From Christensenellaceae bacterium (GTDB lineage Bacteria; Bacillota; Clostridia; Christensenellales; DTU072): a stretch of DNA of 45,497 nt. The notes beneath the pieces were generated by a model, which had not been told where the DNA came from, did not search any database, and saw nothing but the letters and a program-made list of their open reading frames with translations. The DNA lies in the NCBI GenBank assembly GCA_031259085.1, contig JAIRMA010000021.1:1-45497 (forward strand), written 5' to 3'. The translations under genes and the position numbers were made by a program. Below, piece after piece: positions 35,903 to 45,497 of the stretch (the first letter of the stretch is position 1; each line of letters starts with the position of its first letter).

Positions 35903-36747
35903 ATCTCTAATGTATACAATAATTTAATAAATATTAACAAAATAACAGAGAACTTAGTTTTTGACAATGAGCGCTGTCTATACTTTTTTTTTGAATTAAA
36001 AAACATGTTTTTTATTTCCACAATTATTATTAAACAAAATATTTTTTAAGGCGTTTAAAACCTAAATTTATGAATTTATCCAAGTTTACAAAAAAACCCC
36101 CCAAGTAATACATTCTTAAATGTTGCCTTAAAATGTCTAAACTTAAATTCTGGCTTCTCTATTTTTCAAATCAATACTATCTTAGAAAAATTATATGAAA
36201 TGCACATCAAAGTGCAAAGGAGATTAACTCACTAACAATGTCTATTTAATAATCACACTAGAATATAACTACTATTCATTCTTGATAATCTATTGTTAAC
36301 ATAGGGATATATAAAACCTTATGAAATTATAATTAATGGTTTAAAGATTTTTAAGTAACATAAGTTTTTTATCACGATTAAAATCATTTAATTCAGTATT
36401 TTTAAGTTTTGTTCAAATGAAATTAATTTTTAATTTTTTAATTTAGTATTCAGTATCAAATTTTATGATCTCATTCAATCTATGTTATCTCTTTGGTTAA
36501 CAAGATTCATTGAATCTTCGTTGTTATCTTTAAATTATACTATTAACCCTCATTAAGTTTAGATTCGATATTTAAAATTACTAATATAACAAAAACCCAA
36601 GATCAATATGGGTCAAAAGGAGCTAAATTTTTAAGAATTCATCCTACAAATGCTTAAGATCCATACATGTGAATAAACGAAAAACATATTAAGAATTAGC
36701 TAGAATTAACTAAAGTTGCTATGTAATTAGTGAGAGTGATATAAATC

Positions 36748-36776
36748 TTGACAAAATTAGGAAAAAATGTTAAAAT
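36748..36776 (+). promoter_or_regulatory. Promoter of the giant surface-protein gene
   Basis: TTGACA (36748-36753) and TAAAAT (36771-36776) have a 17-base spacer, with TGT before the -10 (extended -10). Predicted start is near 36783, giving a 60-base leader. Confidence 0.75.
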
Positions 36777-36787
36777 ATTATGTCTAT

Positions 36788-36823
36788 AAACTGTAATTTG
36801 TAATTTCTTTTCAATTACAGTTT
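36788..36823 (+). promoter_or_regulatory. 5' leader hairpin of the giant gene
   Basis: A perfect 11-base stem, AAACTGTAATT (36788-36798) with AATTACAGTTT (36813-36823), starts about 5 bases after the predicted transcription start. It is followed by TTGTT and then the GGAGGG ribosome binding site (36829-36834). It may protect the 5' end of the 8.6-kb message or act as an attenuator. Confidence 0.65.
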
Positions 36824-36842
36824 TTGTTGGAGGGTATAAAAT

Positions 36843-39800
36843 ATGCCACGCTTTATGTTTCGAAATCGATTATTAAGGATTGTATTTCTAACTACAATTG
36901 TTGTATTTTTGTTAATTGCAGTCGTTTTGGGGGCGCAATCAAATGCTAATTCAGATTTGAACCTTAAAGCGGTGGCAGAGGAATCATATGTGGGTGATTA
37001 TGCTCCATTGTTACAGATAGTTAATAATTGTTCAGACGTACAAATTATCATTTACTCTTCTGGGATTAATATAAAAAGCATTATTTATGATGCTACCTCA
37101 TATTCATATAACTATCAATATAATCCTACCACAGAGATAGTCGATATAACTGAAAACCCTATTAGTGACGTTGATATTAATTTGGATGTTGATTATTATG
37201 AATTAAAATTAAATAAAAATGGTTTCTATAAACTAAAAATTAGCGCTGATTCAAACAACTATACTGAAGTTCCCATACACATAACGCACATTCCTTTAAT
37301 TATTAACACAGATGAGAGTTATATATTTGATACTTATAACCATCCAGTAACACCTAAATTTTTCAGTCATTCCTATCAATTGAATAACGATACAAGTGGA
37401 ATAATAAATTTTGAAACTTTAAGAACGCATCTAACAAATCAAATTAGTAAAACCTATTCAAATTATAACATAGTGTATACCAAAGACCTTGATACCTCAC
37501 AACAAGCCCCACTGAATATAGGCGACTACACAGCTAAGATAAGTCTTGGAAGTGTTGATGCAGGGAATTACATAGAACACAATATCAATTTAAGTATAAA
37601 AAAAGCAACGCCATATTTTTACGATTTAGTAAAAGATATGAGCTATGCAGAATATTTACTTGCCTTAGACGCTGAAGATAGCGATACTGAAGAGACATAT
37701 AATTATTTTGACACCTTGATTGAAGAATATATACAAGCTGGTCATTTAATAGCAACTAATCCTATAAATAAACCCACACAAATCACTGGTGCATTCGAAT
37801 GGGAAAATATAATGCCAGATACTCCTGCAATTCAGAATTCTAATACTAATCCTTTAAAAAGCAAAATTGATGAAGACGGTAAAATCCAGTTTTATCAAGA
37901 GTTTAAATATCCAGTTAGGTTTACAGTAGATCAAGGCTATGTAGATAAAGATAACTATGAAGCTACCGCTTCTAGATATATAACTCTTAATATTGTATTC
38001 AACCCACAATTTACTGTTGTGGCGCCTAACGATTTTGACGGTTCATGTGTATCTTTTGATCTAATCGTAGAAGTTAATGATGAGAATGTCTCATTTTCTT
38101 GGGAGTCAGAATACCCTGATTATGATGAAGATTCCATGTATTTTTTCCTAGGATGGCTCTCAAATAGTTCAAATGGTTTTTTGGGAAATTTTGATTATAA
38201 TTCTTACTATGAATTAAATAATACAAAATTCGTTTACAATTTAACTCAGAGTGAGGCTGAAGATGATGGCACATATTACATTGCTTACTTTACAAAACTT
38301 ACTGTTAAATTAACACCAGTAGCTAATGATTTAATCGATTCGGATCAAACCAAAAATTATACTTTTGAATTGGATAGCAGATCGAACTCTTTGGTTCCAT
38401 ACTATGGTTTCAACTACACAGTTGAATATTCTCTAACAGATACAAATGCTAATTTTTATACTGTAGAAGGCGTAGAAAATCCAACATTTGATTTGACCAT
38501 GTCCTCAACATTAGATATACAAATCAAATCTAAAAAGAACGATGTTGATTTTTCAGCTAATTATATTAATGTTTATCATAACACAACTGATTTCTTCTTT
38601 GATATAGAATCATTGATAATCACAAATAATGGTACTGATGGTGAATGGGACAGCGCACCAGAATTTAACATAAATCTGCCCAATTACCCAAGCGCATTTT
38701 TACAGCAAATGGAACTCTATATCAAACTGTCAAATGACACGAGTAGTGCTCATAAAATAATAAATCCTACAAAAATAGATGATTATACATATACGTTGAA
38801 TATCCCTAGTCTTGAAACTCAATTAAGTACGGATTTAACAGGAGCACTTTCATTTATTGTCTATTGCATTGTTGACGGCTCTCCATATGGCTTTGAATAT
38901 GATAATGTATATAACGTAGTTGGCATTTCGTCCACAACAATTTTTATGTATGATAAAACTAGTCCTACCTTGGTTATAGCCCGAACGATAGATGGGGATA
39001 AGACCACTTATAACTCTGACGCAATTGCATTTAATAATTATAACTGGGGGATGCAAGACATTTTAATAGAGATACAAGAAAATTCAAATTTGAAAAGTGG
39101 AGTTAAAATCTTTGTTAAGACAGACACATCTGACTGGACAGAAATAAACAATCCATATTCCATTACAATTAACGATGAGAACTTATCTGGTACTTATTAT
39201 TACAAAGCAATTAGTGGTGCTGGTCTTGAGAGTGATGAATATACTGTAATAATAAAGTATGATAAGTCAGCACCTACAATGTCATATGTTACGATTGGGA
39301 GCACTTTCCCAGTTGGATGGACTACAACAACACAACATGTTAAAATCTTAGTCAATGATATTTCAGGCGTTCAAAGCCTTAAGGTATATACTGTACCATT
39401 CTATGACACTGATGCTGAAAAATCCGAAATACCAAACTCATATATTGACAACAATGATGGAACATACACGATAATGATTACATCATTTAACGTATATTCA
39501 TTTGAACTAACAGATCTAGTAGGACTAACCACCGATACTATTTTAAATTACAGGCAAGCTTACAACAATGTTCAAACAATTCAAATGCCTGTTGATTCTG
39601 AAACTATTGAATTCAAAATTTTGAATACTGAGGGTTATTATGACATGTCAAGTTGGACTTCAGATGATGAAATAACATTGGGAATTACAACTAGATATTC
39701 ACCTGTAGGGCTAATCGTTGAATATTCAATAGATTATCAGTCTACCTGGAATTATATCGGGGGCAATGATCAATACAGCGCTAGCAATCCTGATGTTGAT

Positions 39801-42800
39801 TATGATTACACGGCGCCTATTGAGCATATACTAAGTCAAATTAAATATACTGTAGATGAAAACACGCCTATAGTATTTAGGGCTCGACTTAATACTATTG
39901 AAGAGAAGGTATTTACTAGTGAAGGATTTTTTATAAGACGTGACAAAACAGCCCCGATTATGAAGGATTATTTTGATACTTCAGATGATAAAGAGGATTG
40001 GATTTCTGATTTGAAAGTAATTGAAGGTTATACATGGACAGTGCTCCCATACACTTTTAATTTTAAAATTAGGGACGTTGCAAACGGTTCTGGGCTTGAT
40101 GAATCTAGTATTAAAATATCTGACGCATACAATTGTACAATCACTAAATTCGATGAACAGTCAATAAACGGATGGACAGCATATCAATTAACATTTGATA
40201 TTAATTGTATATATACAGAATATACTCTAGCATTTAGTGACAATGCAGGCAATCTTCACGAATTTAAATTTACACCAACTATCGACTATTTTAATCCATC
40301 AACAAATTACACCATTAAGTGTGAAGTAGGGGAAAATAATTATGATGGAAGTTGGGTTATAGATAATGATATTGATTTATCGATTGAGTTTTATTTATAT
40401 CGACCTTATAATGGCGATAGTTTAACGTTCTCATACAAAATTCAGGGTACAGAGAAGTTTGTAACAATAGAGACTATAAATGATTTAAGTGACTCATCAA
40501 TAACTAGCACTAACAAAAAGCATATTACTGTAACACTGAAATTTTCAAGTGACATTAATGCCACTCTAGAATTTTATATTAAAGGTCGCACTTTTGAGAC
40601 AAAAATAGGTGAAAAAACATTAAAGATAGACAAGAATGCACCTATTTTGGAGGTCTTTTATTATTATAATCAATCTTCCATAACAGAATCCGAAATTAAA
40701 AATACATGGCGTGCTAACAATGTTGACGTTTTGTTCAGTTTAACTGATTATTTAAACAATTCAAATGTTTCATTGTATGGTGTTTTTAAGGTAGATTCGG
40801 TATTTGCTGTTGATTTGGCTACTGATCCTAGTAGTATTTCTGGATACATTACTACAACGCAAAGTAATGATTTTCAGAACCTTGAATTTGATGACTATAG
40901 AACATACTTTTTTGTAGTATATGACGAAGCAAAGCATATTACTACATTTTCTATAACACCGTTAATTGACAATACGACATTTGATTTAGAGATCAATTTA
41001 AATGGATACATGTCAGGAGATTGGATTAATACCGATGTGCAAATAGACTTAAGTATTGTTAATCAGGTTGGATCCCTTCCATCCTCAGGAGGTCAGTTAG
41101 AATACTATTATCATACAACGACTAGTCAAACATGGACATTAATAAATAATAAACAATTAATTATAGGTGAATCAAACACAAGCTACTATTTTAAATGCCA
41201 AACACCGAGTGGTTTAATTTCAGTAGCACCAGAAGCTCCTGTTATAATAAAAGTTGACAAAGTTCAGCCGACTTTTCATAACTCTTCAGAACCAGACCCC
41301 AACGATTTAAAGTCTGATAATCAACCATATGAATCTGGATCATGGACATATAGTGATGTTGATATCACTCTACGATTTCAATTAGGAATTAGCGGTGGCA
41401 ACCTATATATATATAAATCGACTAACTATATTCCTGACATCAGTCTTATTACTAACGAATCATGGGAGTTATTAACCGAATACACTAGTGGCAACACCAA
41501 TTATACTAGAGCATCAAACGATCATAATCAAACCGGATATATTTACTATAAACTGATTAGTAATGCATCTATAGTAGCTGCATATTTAGGCTACGAAATA
41601 AAATTTGATCCTACAACTATTTTAGTGAGCGACATAACTCTTAAAACAAACGAAACGCAAGATTACACACAAGGCTCATGGACGTCAGATGTTGTTAAAG
41701 TTTCATTTAGTATAAGTATGTCAGACGGCACTGGTGAGAGTGGTATATATGCTTGGTATCGTACTTCACCATATGGTAATTTTGAGTTTGTAGATAGTCC
41801 TATATCAATTTCATTAAATCCTTCAAATAGCAGATATGAATTTGAAATTACATCACAGTCGATGTTGAATTACAGAATAACTATAAATACAGGGGCTGGA
41901 AGATCGTATACCTATTTTCGTGATTATACCATATTGTATGATCCTGTAAAGCCAAATCTTAGCATAACAAAAGATGGTACTTTAGCTTTAGATGGTTCAA
42001 ACTGGTATACATCTAAAGTGACACTCAAATATGTAGTTATTAATGAATCCAGTATCATATCACAGCTTAGATATTATTATAGAGTAAAGGAATATGGAAG
42101 TGCTGATTCAAATTATATCTATACAAGCCAACAAGAAATAGAAGTCAGCACATCTGTATTTGGTGGAAAAACTTATGTGTATGAGATGTATGTCGAAAAT
42201 GGAGCAGGTGTTAAGTCTGATGTAGTTAATCCTGGATCAGACGTTATCAATGGCACTAATGTTGTTAAGATAGATCAATCCTTGCATTACTTAGAGTCCT
42301 CACAATTAATTAATGGACTTAATGTAAATTATGCAACCTTTACAAATGTTGGATATAACAATCAATATAAGCGTGGTGATACAGCAGATATTACTATAAC
42401 CTGTAATACTAATGCATACATAAAGAGTATTGATATTTTGATAAATGATGAAACAAAGCAGATATATAGTAGTATAAGTAAAGAAGAAAATGAGCTCAAA
42501 ACTCAACATGAGTTCCAATTTACATTTAAGTATGATATAGTGCCCACCCTCCGTGTTGTGTTTTATAGAAAAGTTGATATATCACTGACTATTCTTAAAT
42601 CGTATTTGCAGAGCAATTTGGCACTACCACAGCCATCTATACCATTAGGATCTTTACCAACTGGAGCTAACCATCAAATTTCAATTAAATTTAGTTCAGC
42701 TGTTGATGATATTGGTGTTTATGATGTTGGCTTTAATGTTAATGAAACATGGGATGAGTATTTAATTTTAACGAATGCCCCAGGACACGAATATTTTACT

Positions 42801-45422
42801 GTCGTATATTTTAGAGATAACGGGACTAACACTTCACCCTATCAAATTAATAATGAAACGGATTTGCAAAGAATTGCTGATTATGAGGATATGAATAATG
42901 CTTATTTGGGCAATATAGGCTCGAATGCAAACTATATACAGACTGCTGATATTACCATAACGAAAGATTTTTCTATCAATAGTACACTTACACTCTTAGA
43001 ATATTTTTCTGGTAAGTATCAAGGGAATGATAAGCAAATATTGTTTAAAGAGGCACAGAATCTCAGAGGTTTATTTTATAGACTTAAAAATGGCGCAGAA
43101 ATTTATAATCTAGGTATTAAAGCTGATATTATGGTTGAAGATAATCAGGTAAGTGATGACTCTTCTAATATTGGATTATTAGCGGTTTTTGCAGGAGAAG
43201 ACGAGAATTCTCAAGTTAGAATCAGTGGAACATATACAATTGGTTCGATTGTATATAAGAACGCACAATTTAATGAAATGAGTAAAACTGTAATTGCTGG
43301 TTTAGTTGCGTCGACTCAAGGATACGTTTTTATAGATAATTCAATGTCATATGTGAATATAGAGATAGACAAAATATCAAATAATACTTATTTAGCTGGT
43401 CTAGTTGGTACTATGGCAAGTAACGGGCAAATAACAAATTCTTATGTTGCATCCCAAATAGAGGTTTTAGCATCAACAAGCAACTTTCCATATGTCGCAA
43501 ATATAGCTAATATTACTTCAGGAATTAGTAATTACACGATTCAAGCCACAATGTTAAATCATACTATATTTATAAACAATGTAATTTATCAGAGACCAAT
43601 TGTTGATAGTTTAACGAATGTTGAGTCATCAAATGTCATAGTTAGCAATTTTGATAGTTTCCTTGAGAATGAATCGCTTATAGGAAATACTCACAGTGTA
43701 ATGAGTATAATGAACCAAATGTCAGTTGATTATTCTGGAACAGGGCATACCAATGATCCTTTCATAATAACTAACTACTCTGACTTAGTTTTATTAGATG
43801 CTTTTCCATATGCTGCGTTTAAACAAATTACAAATATTCAGTATAATGTGAATTCAGATCAAATGAACCACAGCAAACCATTTGCAGGAAAATATAATGC
43901 CTTAAGATCAGATTCTACAGGTGCCTATTCAATCATTGGGTTTAATCAAGATCTGACAATGAGTAATGATTCTAATTTTGGATTCTTTGGTCCATTATAT
44001 GAAGCAAAAGTAGAAAACATCACTTTTGAGATGGTTGATTTAAAAATCACAGTAGCGACAATGGAAAACGCATATTTAGGTGTTGTATCATCTAAAGCGA
44101 TCAGATCAACAGTTAATGGAATTACTTTGATAGGTGATGTTAATATTAAAGCTGAGGCCGCTAACTCATTATCGTTTATTGGTGGGGCTATAGGTGTAAC
44201 TAATTATTCTGAGATAACTAATTCACTTACTTTATTAGTTATAACAGTAGAGGCTCATAATTCAGCAGTTGTAGGTGGAATCATTGGTCAAGCTGAAAAT
44301 GGTAGCAGTGTTATAAATCTAGTGTCACTAGGTTCAATGAGTATTAATATAAATGATTATGGATATTTTGGCTCAACAATAGGAAATGCGCTATCTAATG
44401 TTTATGGATCTGTTGTATATGGAATAACCAATTCATTATACGTAAATGGTTATGAATTTAATATGCATACTGGCGGCTCCACTGATTCAACAGTAAGTGG
44501 TGCAGTAGGAGCATTTGAATCAATTATTAATAATACAACTAATATTTTAATAGCTGGTGCTAAAATAGAAAACATAATGAATTCTGTATCAGTGTTTGAG
44601 GGCGGAGCTGGAACACAAACAAACCCCTATCAAATAGCTAATTTTAAACAGTTATTAGAAATTGAAAACCGAATGTACGCAAGGTACAGACTAGTAAGTA
44701 ATATTGTGATTGGTGATTTAGATAATGATGGTAGTGTTGATGAGGGTTACGTGTTTGATTCAATTGGTAATTATAAGACATTCACAGGTGAATTAAACGG
44801 TGCGAATCATACAATTAGTGCTTTGAATACTGCTTTGTTCTATTCAATACAAGGCACTGTACGTGATGTGCGGTTTACTGTCAATATTAAAGTGTTTACT
44901 GAGGGTGATCCAGATTTAGTTTTGACTGAAAATAGTGGGGCTACAGTTATTAAACCAAAGGAATCAGTTGTTTTGGGCATTATTGCTAGATATAGTCTGG
45001 ACGGTTCTAATATTTCAACTGTAATTATATCAGGGAGTGTAACTATTAAAACTAGTAATTCTGCGACAGGTATTGGAATAAACAAAGTGACATTTGGTGG
45101 GATTGTTGGAATAGCATTGGGCGGCAGAATTTCAAATCCAATTTCAAATTTAACAATTAATATTAATGCAATCTCGATGGATGTCGGAGCAGTTTGTGGC
45201 GAGATCGTGGGCGCAATCGATTTGGTGTCAGCTATCATATTATCAAATATTACGGCAAAAGGATCGAAGACAAATGTAGGATTTGTAGTCGGTGCAATAA
45301 GGGCACAGAACTTTACTACAGATTTCAATACTGAAAATATTGATATCAATGCAAATATGACTATTAATGGTGAGACATATACAAATCGTGTAGGCGTTAA
45401 CTCGAATCTAATCCCATTATAA
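36843..45422 (+). CDS. Giant secreted multidomain protein with Ig-like and GLUG-like repeats
   Basis: The 2859-residue protein begins with a signal peptide (RNRLLR, then a hydrophobic core at about 12-30). Residues about 45-700 are diverse beta-rich segments, including an MBG-like part. From about 700 to 1820 there is a series of Ig-like modules whose borders read DK-x-x-P (near 703, 805, 1033, 1262, 1471, 1699), each containing a W-x-S/T-x-D-V pattern. From about 1990 to the end there are three beta-helix-like blocks starting GT-x-T-x-PY-x-I-x-N (near 1991, 2297, 2586) with GLUG-type Gly/Ile/Val-rich repeats. No LPXTG motif, C-terminal membrane helix or SLH domain is seen. The sequence ends RVGVNSNLIPL. 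GGAGGG is 8 bases upstream of the ATG, and a terminator follows the stop. It is probably a surface or matrix adhesin; attachment is unknown. Confidence 0.85.
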   Translation: MPRFMFRNRLLRIVFLTTIVVFLLIAVVLGAQSNANSDLNLKAVAEESYVGDYAPLLQIVNNCSDVQIIIYSSGINIKSIIYDATSYSYNYQYNPTTEIVDITENPISDVDINLDVDYYELKLNKNGFYKLKISADSNNYTEVPIHITHIPLIINTDESYIFDTYNHPVTPKFFSHSYQLNNDTSGIINFETLRTHLTNQISKTYSNYNIVYTKDLDTSQQAPLNIGDYTAKISLGSVDAGNYIEHNINLSIKKATPYFYDLVKDMSYAEYLLALDAEDSDTEETYNYFDTLIEEYIQAGHLIATNPINKPTQITGAFEWENIMPDTPAIQNSNTNPLKSKIDEDGKIQFYQEFKYPVRFTVDQGYVDKDNYEATASRYITLNIVFNPQFTVVAPNDFDGSCVSFDLIVEVNDENVSFSWESEYPDYDEDSMYFFLGWLSNSSNGFLGNFDYNSYYELNNTKFVYNLTQSEAEDDGTYYIAYFTKLTVKLTPVANDLIDSDQTKNYTFELDSRSNSLVPYYGFNYTVEYSLTDTNANFYTVEGVENPTFDLTMSSTLDIQIKSKKNDVDFSANYINVYHNTTDFFFDIESLIITNNGTDGEWDSAPEFNINLPNYPSAFLQQMELYIKLSNDTSSAHKIINPTKIDDYTYTLNIPSLETQLSTDLTGALSFIVYCIVDGSPYGFEYDNVYNVVGISSTTIFMYDKTSPTLVIARTIDGDKTTYNSDAIAFNNYNWGMQDILIEIQENSNLKSGVKIFVKTDTSDWTEINNPYSITINDENLSGTYYYKAISGAGLESDEYTVIIKYDKSAPTMSYVTIGSTFPVGWTTTTQHVKILVNDISGVQSLKVYTVPFYDTDAEKSEIPNSYIDNNDGTYTIMITSFNVYSFELTDLVGLTTDTILNYRQAYNNVQTIQMPVDSETIEFKILNTEGYYDMSSWTSDDEITLGITTRYSPVGLIVEYSIDYQSTWNYIGGNDQYSASNPDVDYDYTAPIEHILSQIKYTVDENTPIVFRARLNTIEEKVFTSEGFFIRRDKTAPIMKDYFDTSDDKEDWISDLKVIEGYTWTVLPYTFNFKIRDVANGSGLDESSIKISDAYNCTITKFDEQSINGWTAYQLTFDINCIYTEYTLAFSDNAGNLHEFKFTPTIDYFNPSTNYTIKCEVGENNYDGSWVIDNDIDLSIEFYLYRPYNGDSLTFSYKIQGTEKFVTIETINDLSDSSITSTNKKHITVTLKFSSDINATLEFYIKGRTFETKIGEKTLKIDKNAPILEVFYYYNQSSITESEIKNTWRANNVDVLFSLTDYLNNSNVSLYGVFKVDSVFAVDLATDPSSISGYITTTQSNDFQNLEFDDYRTYFFVVYDEAKHITTFSITPLIDNTTFDLEINLNGYMSGDWINTDVQIDLSIVNQVGSLPSSGGQLEYYYHTTTSQTWTLINNKQLIIGESNTSYYFKCQTPSGLISVAPEAPVIIKVDKVQPTFHNSSEPDPNDLKSDNQPYESGSWTYSDVDITLRFQLGISGGNLYIYKSTNYIPDISLITNESWELLTEYTSGNTNYTRASNDHNQTGYIYYKLISNASIVAAYLGYEIKFDPTTILVSDITLKTNETQDYTQGSWTSDVVKVSFSISMSDGTGESGIYAWYRTSPYGNFEFVDSPISISLNPSNSRYEFEITSQSMLNYRITINTGAGRSYTYFRDYTILYDPVKPNLSITKDGTLALDGSNWYTSKVTLKYVVINESSIISQLRYYYRVKEYGSADSNYIYTSQQEIEVSTSVFGGKTYVYEMYVENGAGVKSDVVNPGSDVINGTNVVKIDQSLHYLESSQLINGLNVNYATFTNVGYNNQYKRGDTADITITCNTNAYIKSIDILINDETKQIYSSISKEENELKTQHEFQFTFKYDIVPTLRVVFYRKVDISLTILKSYLQSNLALPQPSIPLGSLPTGANHQISIKFSSAVDDIGVYDVGFNVNETWDEYLILTNAPGHEYFTVVYFRDNGTNTSPYQINNETDLQRIADYEDMNNAYLGNIGSNANYIQTADITITKDFSINSTLTLLEYFSGKYQGNDKQILFKEAQNLRGLFYRLKNGAEIYNLGIKADIMVEDNQVSDDSSNIGLLAVFAGEDENSQVRISGTYTIGSIVYKNAQFNEMSKTVIAGLVASTQGYVFIDNSMSYVNIEIDKISNNTYLAGLVGTMASNGQITNSYVASQIEVLASTSNFPYVANIANITSGISNYTIQATMLNHTIFINNVIYQRPIVDSLTNVESSNVIVSNFDSFLENESLIGNTHSVMSIMNQMSVDYSGTGHTNDPFIITNYSDLVLLDAFPYAAFKQITNIQYNVNSDQMNHSKPFAGKYNALRSDSTGAYSIIGFNQDLTMSNDSNFGFFGPLYEAKVENITFEMVDLKITVATMENAYLGVVSSKAIRSTVNGITLIGDVNIKAEAANSLSFIGGAIGVTNYSEITNSLTLLVITVEAHNSAVVGGIIGQAENGSSVINLVSLGSMSININDYGYFGSTIGNALSNVYGSVVYGITNSLYVNGYEFNMHTGGSTDSTVSGAVGAFESIINNTTNILIAGAKIENIMNSVSVFEGGAGTQTNPYQIANFKQLLEIENRMYARYRLVSNIVIGDLDNDGSVDEGYVFDSIGNYKTFTGELNGANHTISALNTALFYSIQGTVRDVRFTVNIKVFTEGDPDLVLTENSGATVIKPKESVVLGIIARYSLDGSNISTVIISGSVTIKTSNSATGIGINKVTFGGIVGIALGGRISNPISNLTININAISMDVGAVCGEIVGAIDLVSAIILSNITAKGSKTNVGFVVGAIRAQNFTTDFNTENIDINANMTINGETYTNRVGVNSNLIPL

Positions 45423-45461
45423 ATTTTATTTAGCTTAAGGTTTTACAATAATATCATGGGT

Positions 45462-45496
45462 AAGATCAGTGATGAAAATCACTGATCTTTATTTTT
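45462..45496 (+). terminator. Rho-independent terminator of the giant gene
   Basis: A perfect 12-base stem, AAGATCAGTGAT (45462-45473) with ATCACTGATCTT (45478-45489), has a GAAA tetraloop and is followed by TATTTTT. It begins 40 bases after the stop codon. Confidence 0.93.
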
Positions 45497-45497
45497 G

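Larger units (their letters stand above)
35836..36842. other. Long AT-rich intergenic region before the giant gene
   Basis: About 1 kb holds the floT terminator (35863-35902), an odd homopolymer junction of seven A then six C near 36091-36104, and, at the right end, the promoter and leader hairpin of the giant gene. I see no gene between them on either strand. Confidence 0.6.

Noticed and set aside
1-45497. tRNA, rRNA, insertion sequence or prophage genes
   Set aside because: No T-loop GTTCGA-type context in a cloverleaf, no rRNA-like block, and no transposase, integrase or phage structural protein was found on either strand.

Overview
The window is AT-rich (about 30% G+C by eye) bacterial DNA with strong GGAGG-type ribosome binding sites, near-consensus sigma-70/SigA promoters (often with an extended TGn -10) and simple hairpin-plus-U terminators. 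TGA is used as a stop codon (for example after the 685-aa lipoprotein, the second trigger-factor-like gene and the HMA protein), so this is the standard code and not the Mycoplasma/Spiroplasma code. An AT-rich Firmicute-like chromosome with BspA-type surface proteins, a flotillin operon and a monomeric [FeFe]-hydrogenase suggests an anaerobic member of the Bacilli/Mollicutes neighbourhood (Haloplasma/Izemoplasma-like lineages are possible). The exact taxon cannot be decided from the sequence alone.

Layout. (1) 1-9.4 kb: three large surface proteins with the same plan, a membrane or lipid anchor, then 2-4 group-3 bacterial Ig-like domains, then BspA-type leucine-rich repeats. One has a 170-residue Asn/Asp/Arg/Tyr-rich cytoplasmic head. 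(2) 9.5-12.7 kb, minus strand: a SIMPL-domain protein behind ftsH, with a terminator-like hairpin between them. (3) 13.1-27.4 kb, all plus strand: a large RapA/DrmD-like SNF2 ATPase with altered motifs III and VI, followed by three divergent trigger-factor paralogues interleaved with two complete clpP-clpX cassettes: TF1, TF2-clpP1-clpX1, TF3, clpP2-clpX2. (4) 27.4-32.2 kb: a group-B-like monomeric [FeFe]-hydrogenase, divergent from a heavy-metal operon (ArsR/SmtB sensor, stand-alone HMA protein, P1B-2 ATPase). (5) 32.3-35.9 kb: a GH16 lipoprotein and an NfeD-flotillin pair. (6) 36.7-45.5 kb: a 2859-aa secreted modular protein closed by a strong terminator.

How the genes may work together. 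FtsH, flotillin/NfeD and the ClpXP cassettes are membrane and cytosolic quality-control machinery. The unusual part is region 3. The normal tig-clpP-clpX order is seen once and then partly repeated, and the trigger-factor copies have lost the ribosome-docking signature to different degrees (intact in TF3, partial in TF1, gone in TF2). I infer that at least some of these proteins have left the ribosome and act as chaperones or adaptors for one or both ClpXP machines. This is the best candidate for an undescribed system in the window. The other points most worth a check are the prion-like head with an internal lipobox, the degenerate SNF2 ATPase, and a shared TTGCAA -35 box in front of ftsH, both clp cassettes and nfeD-floT.
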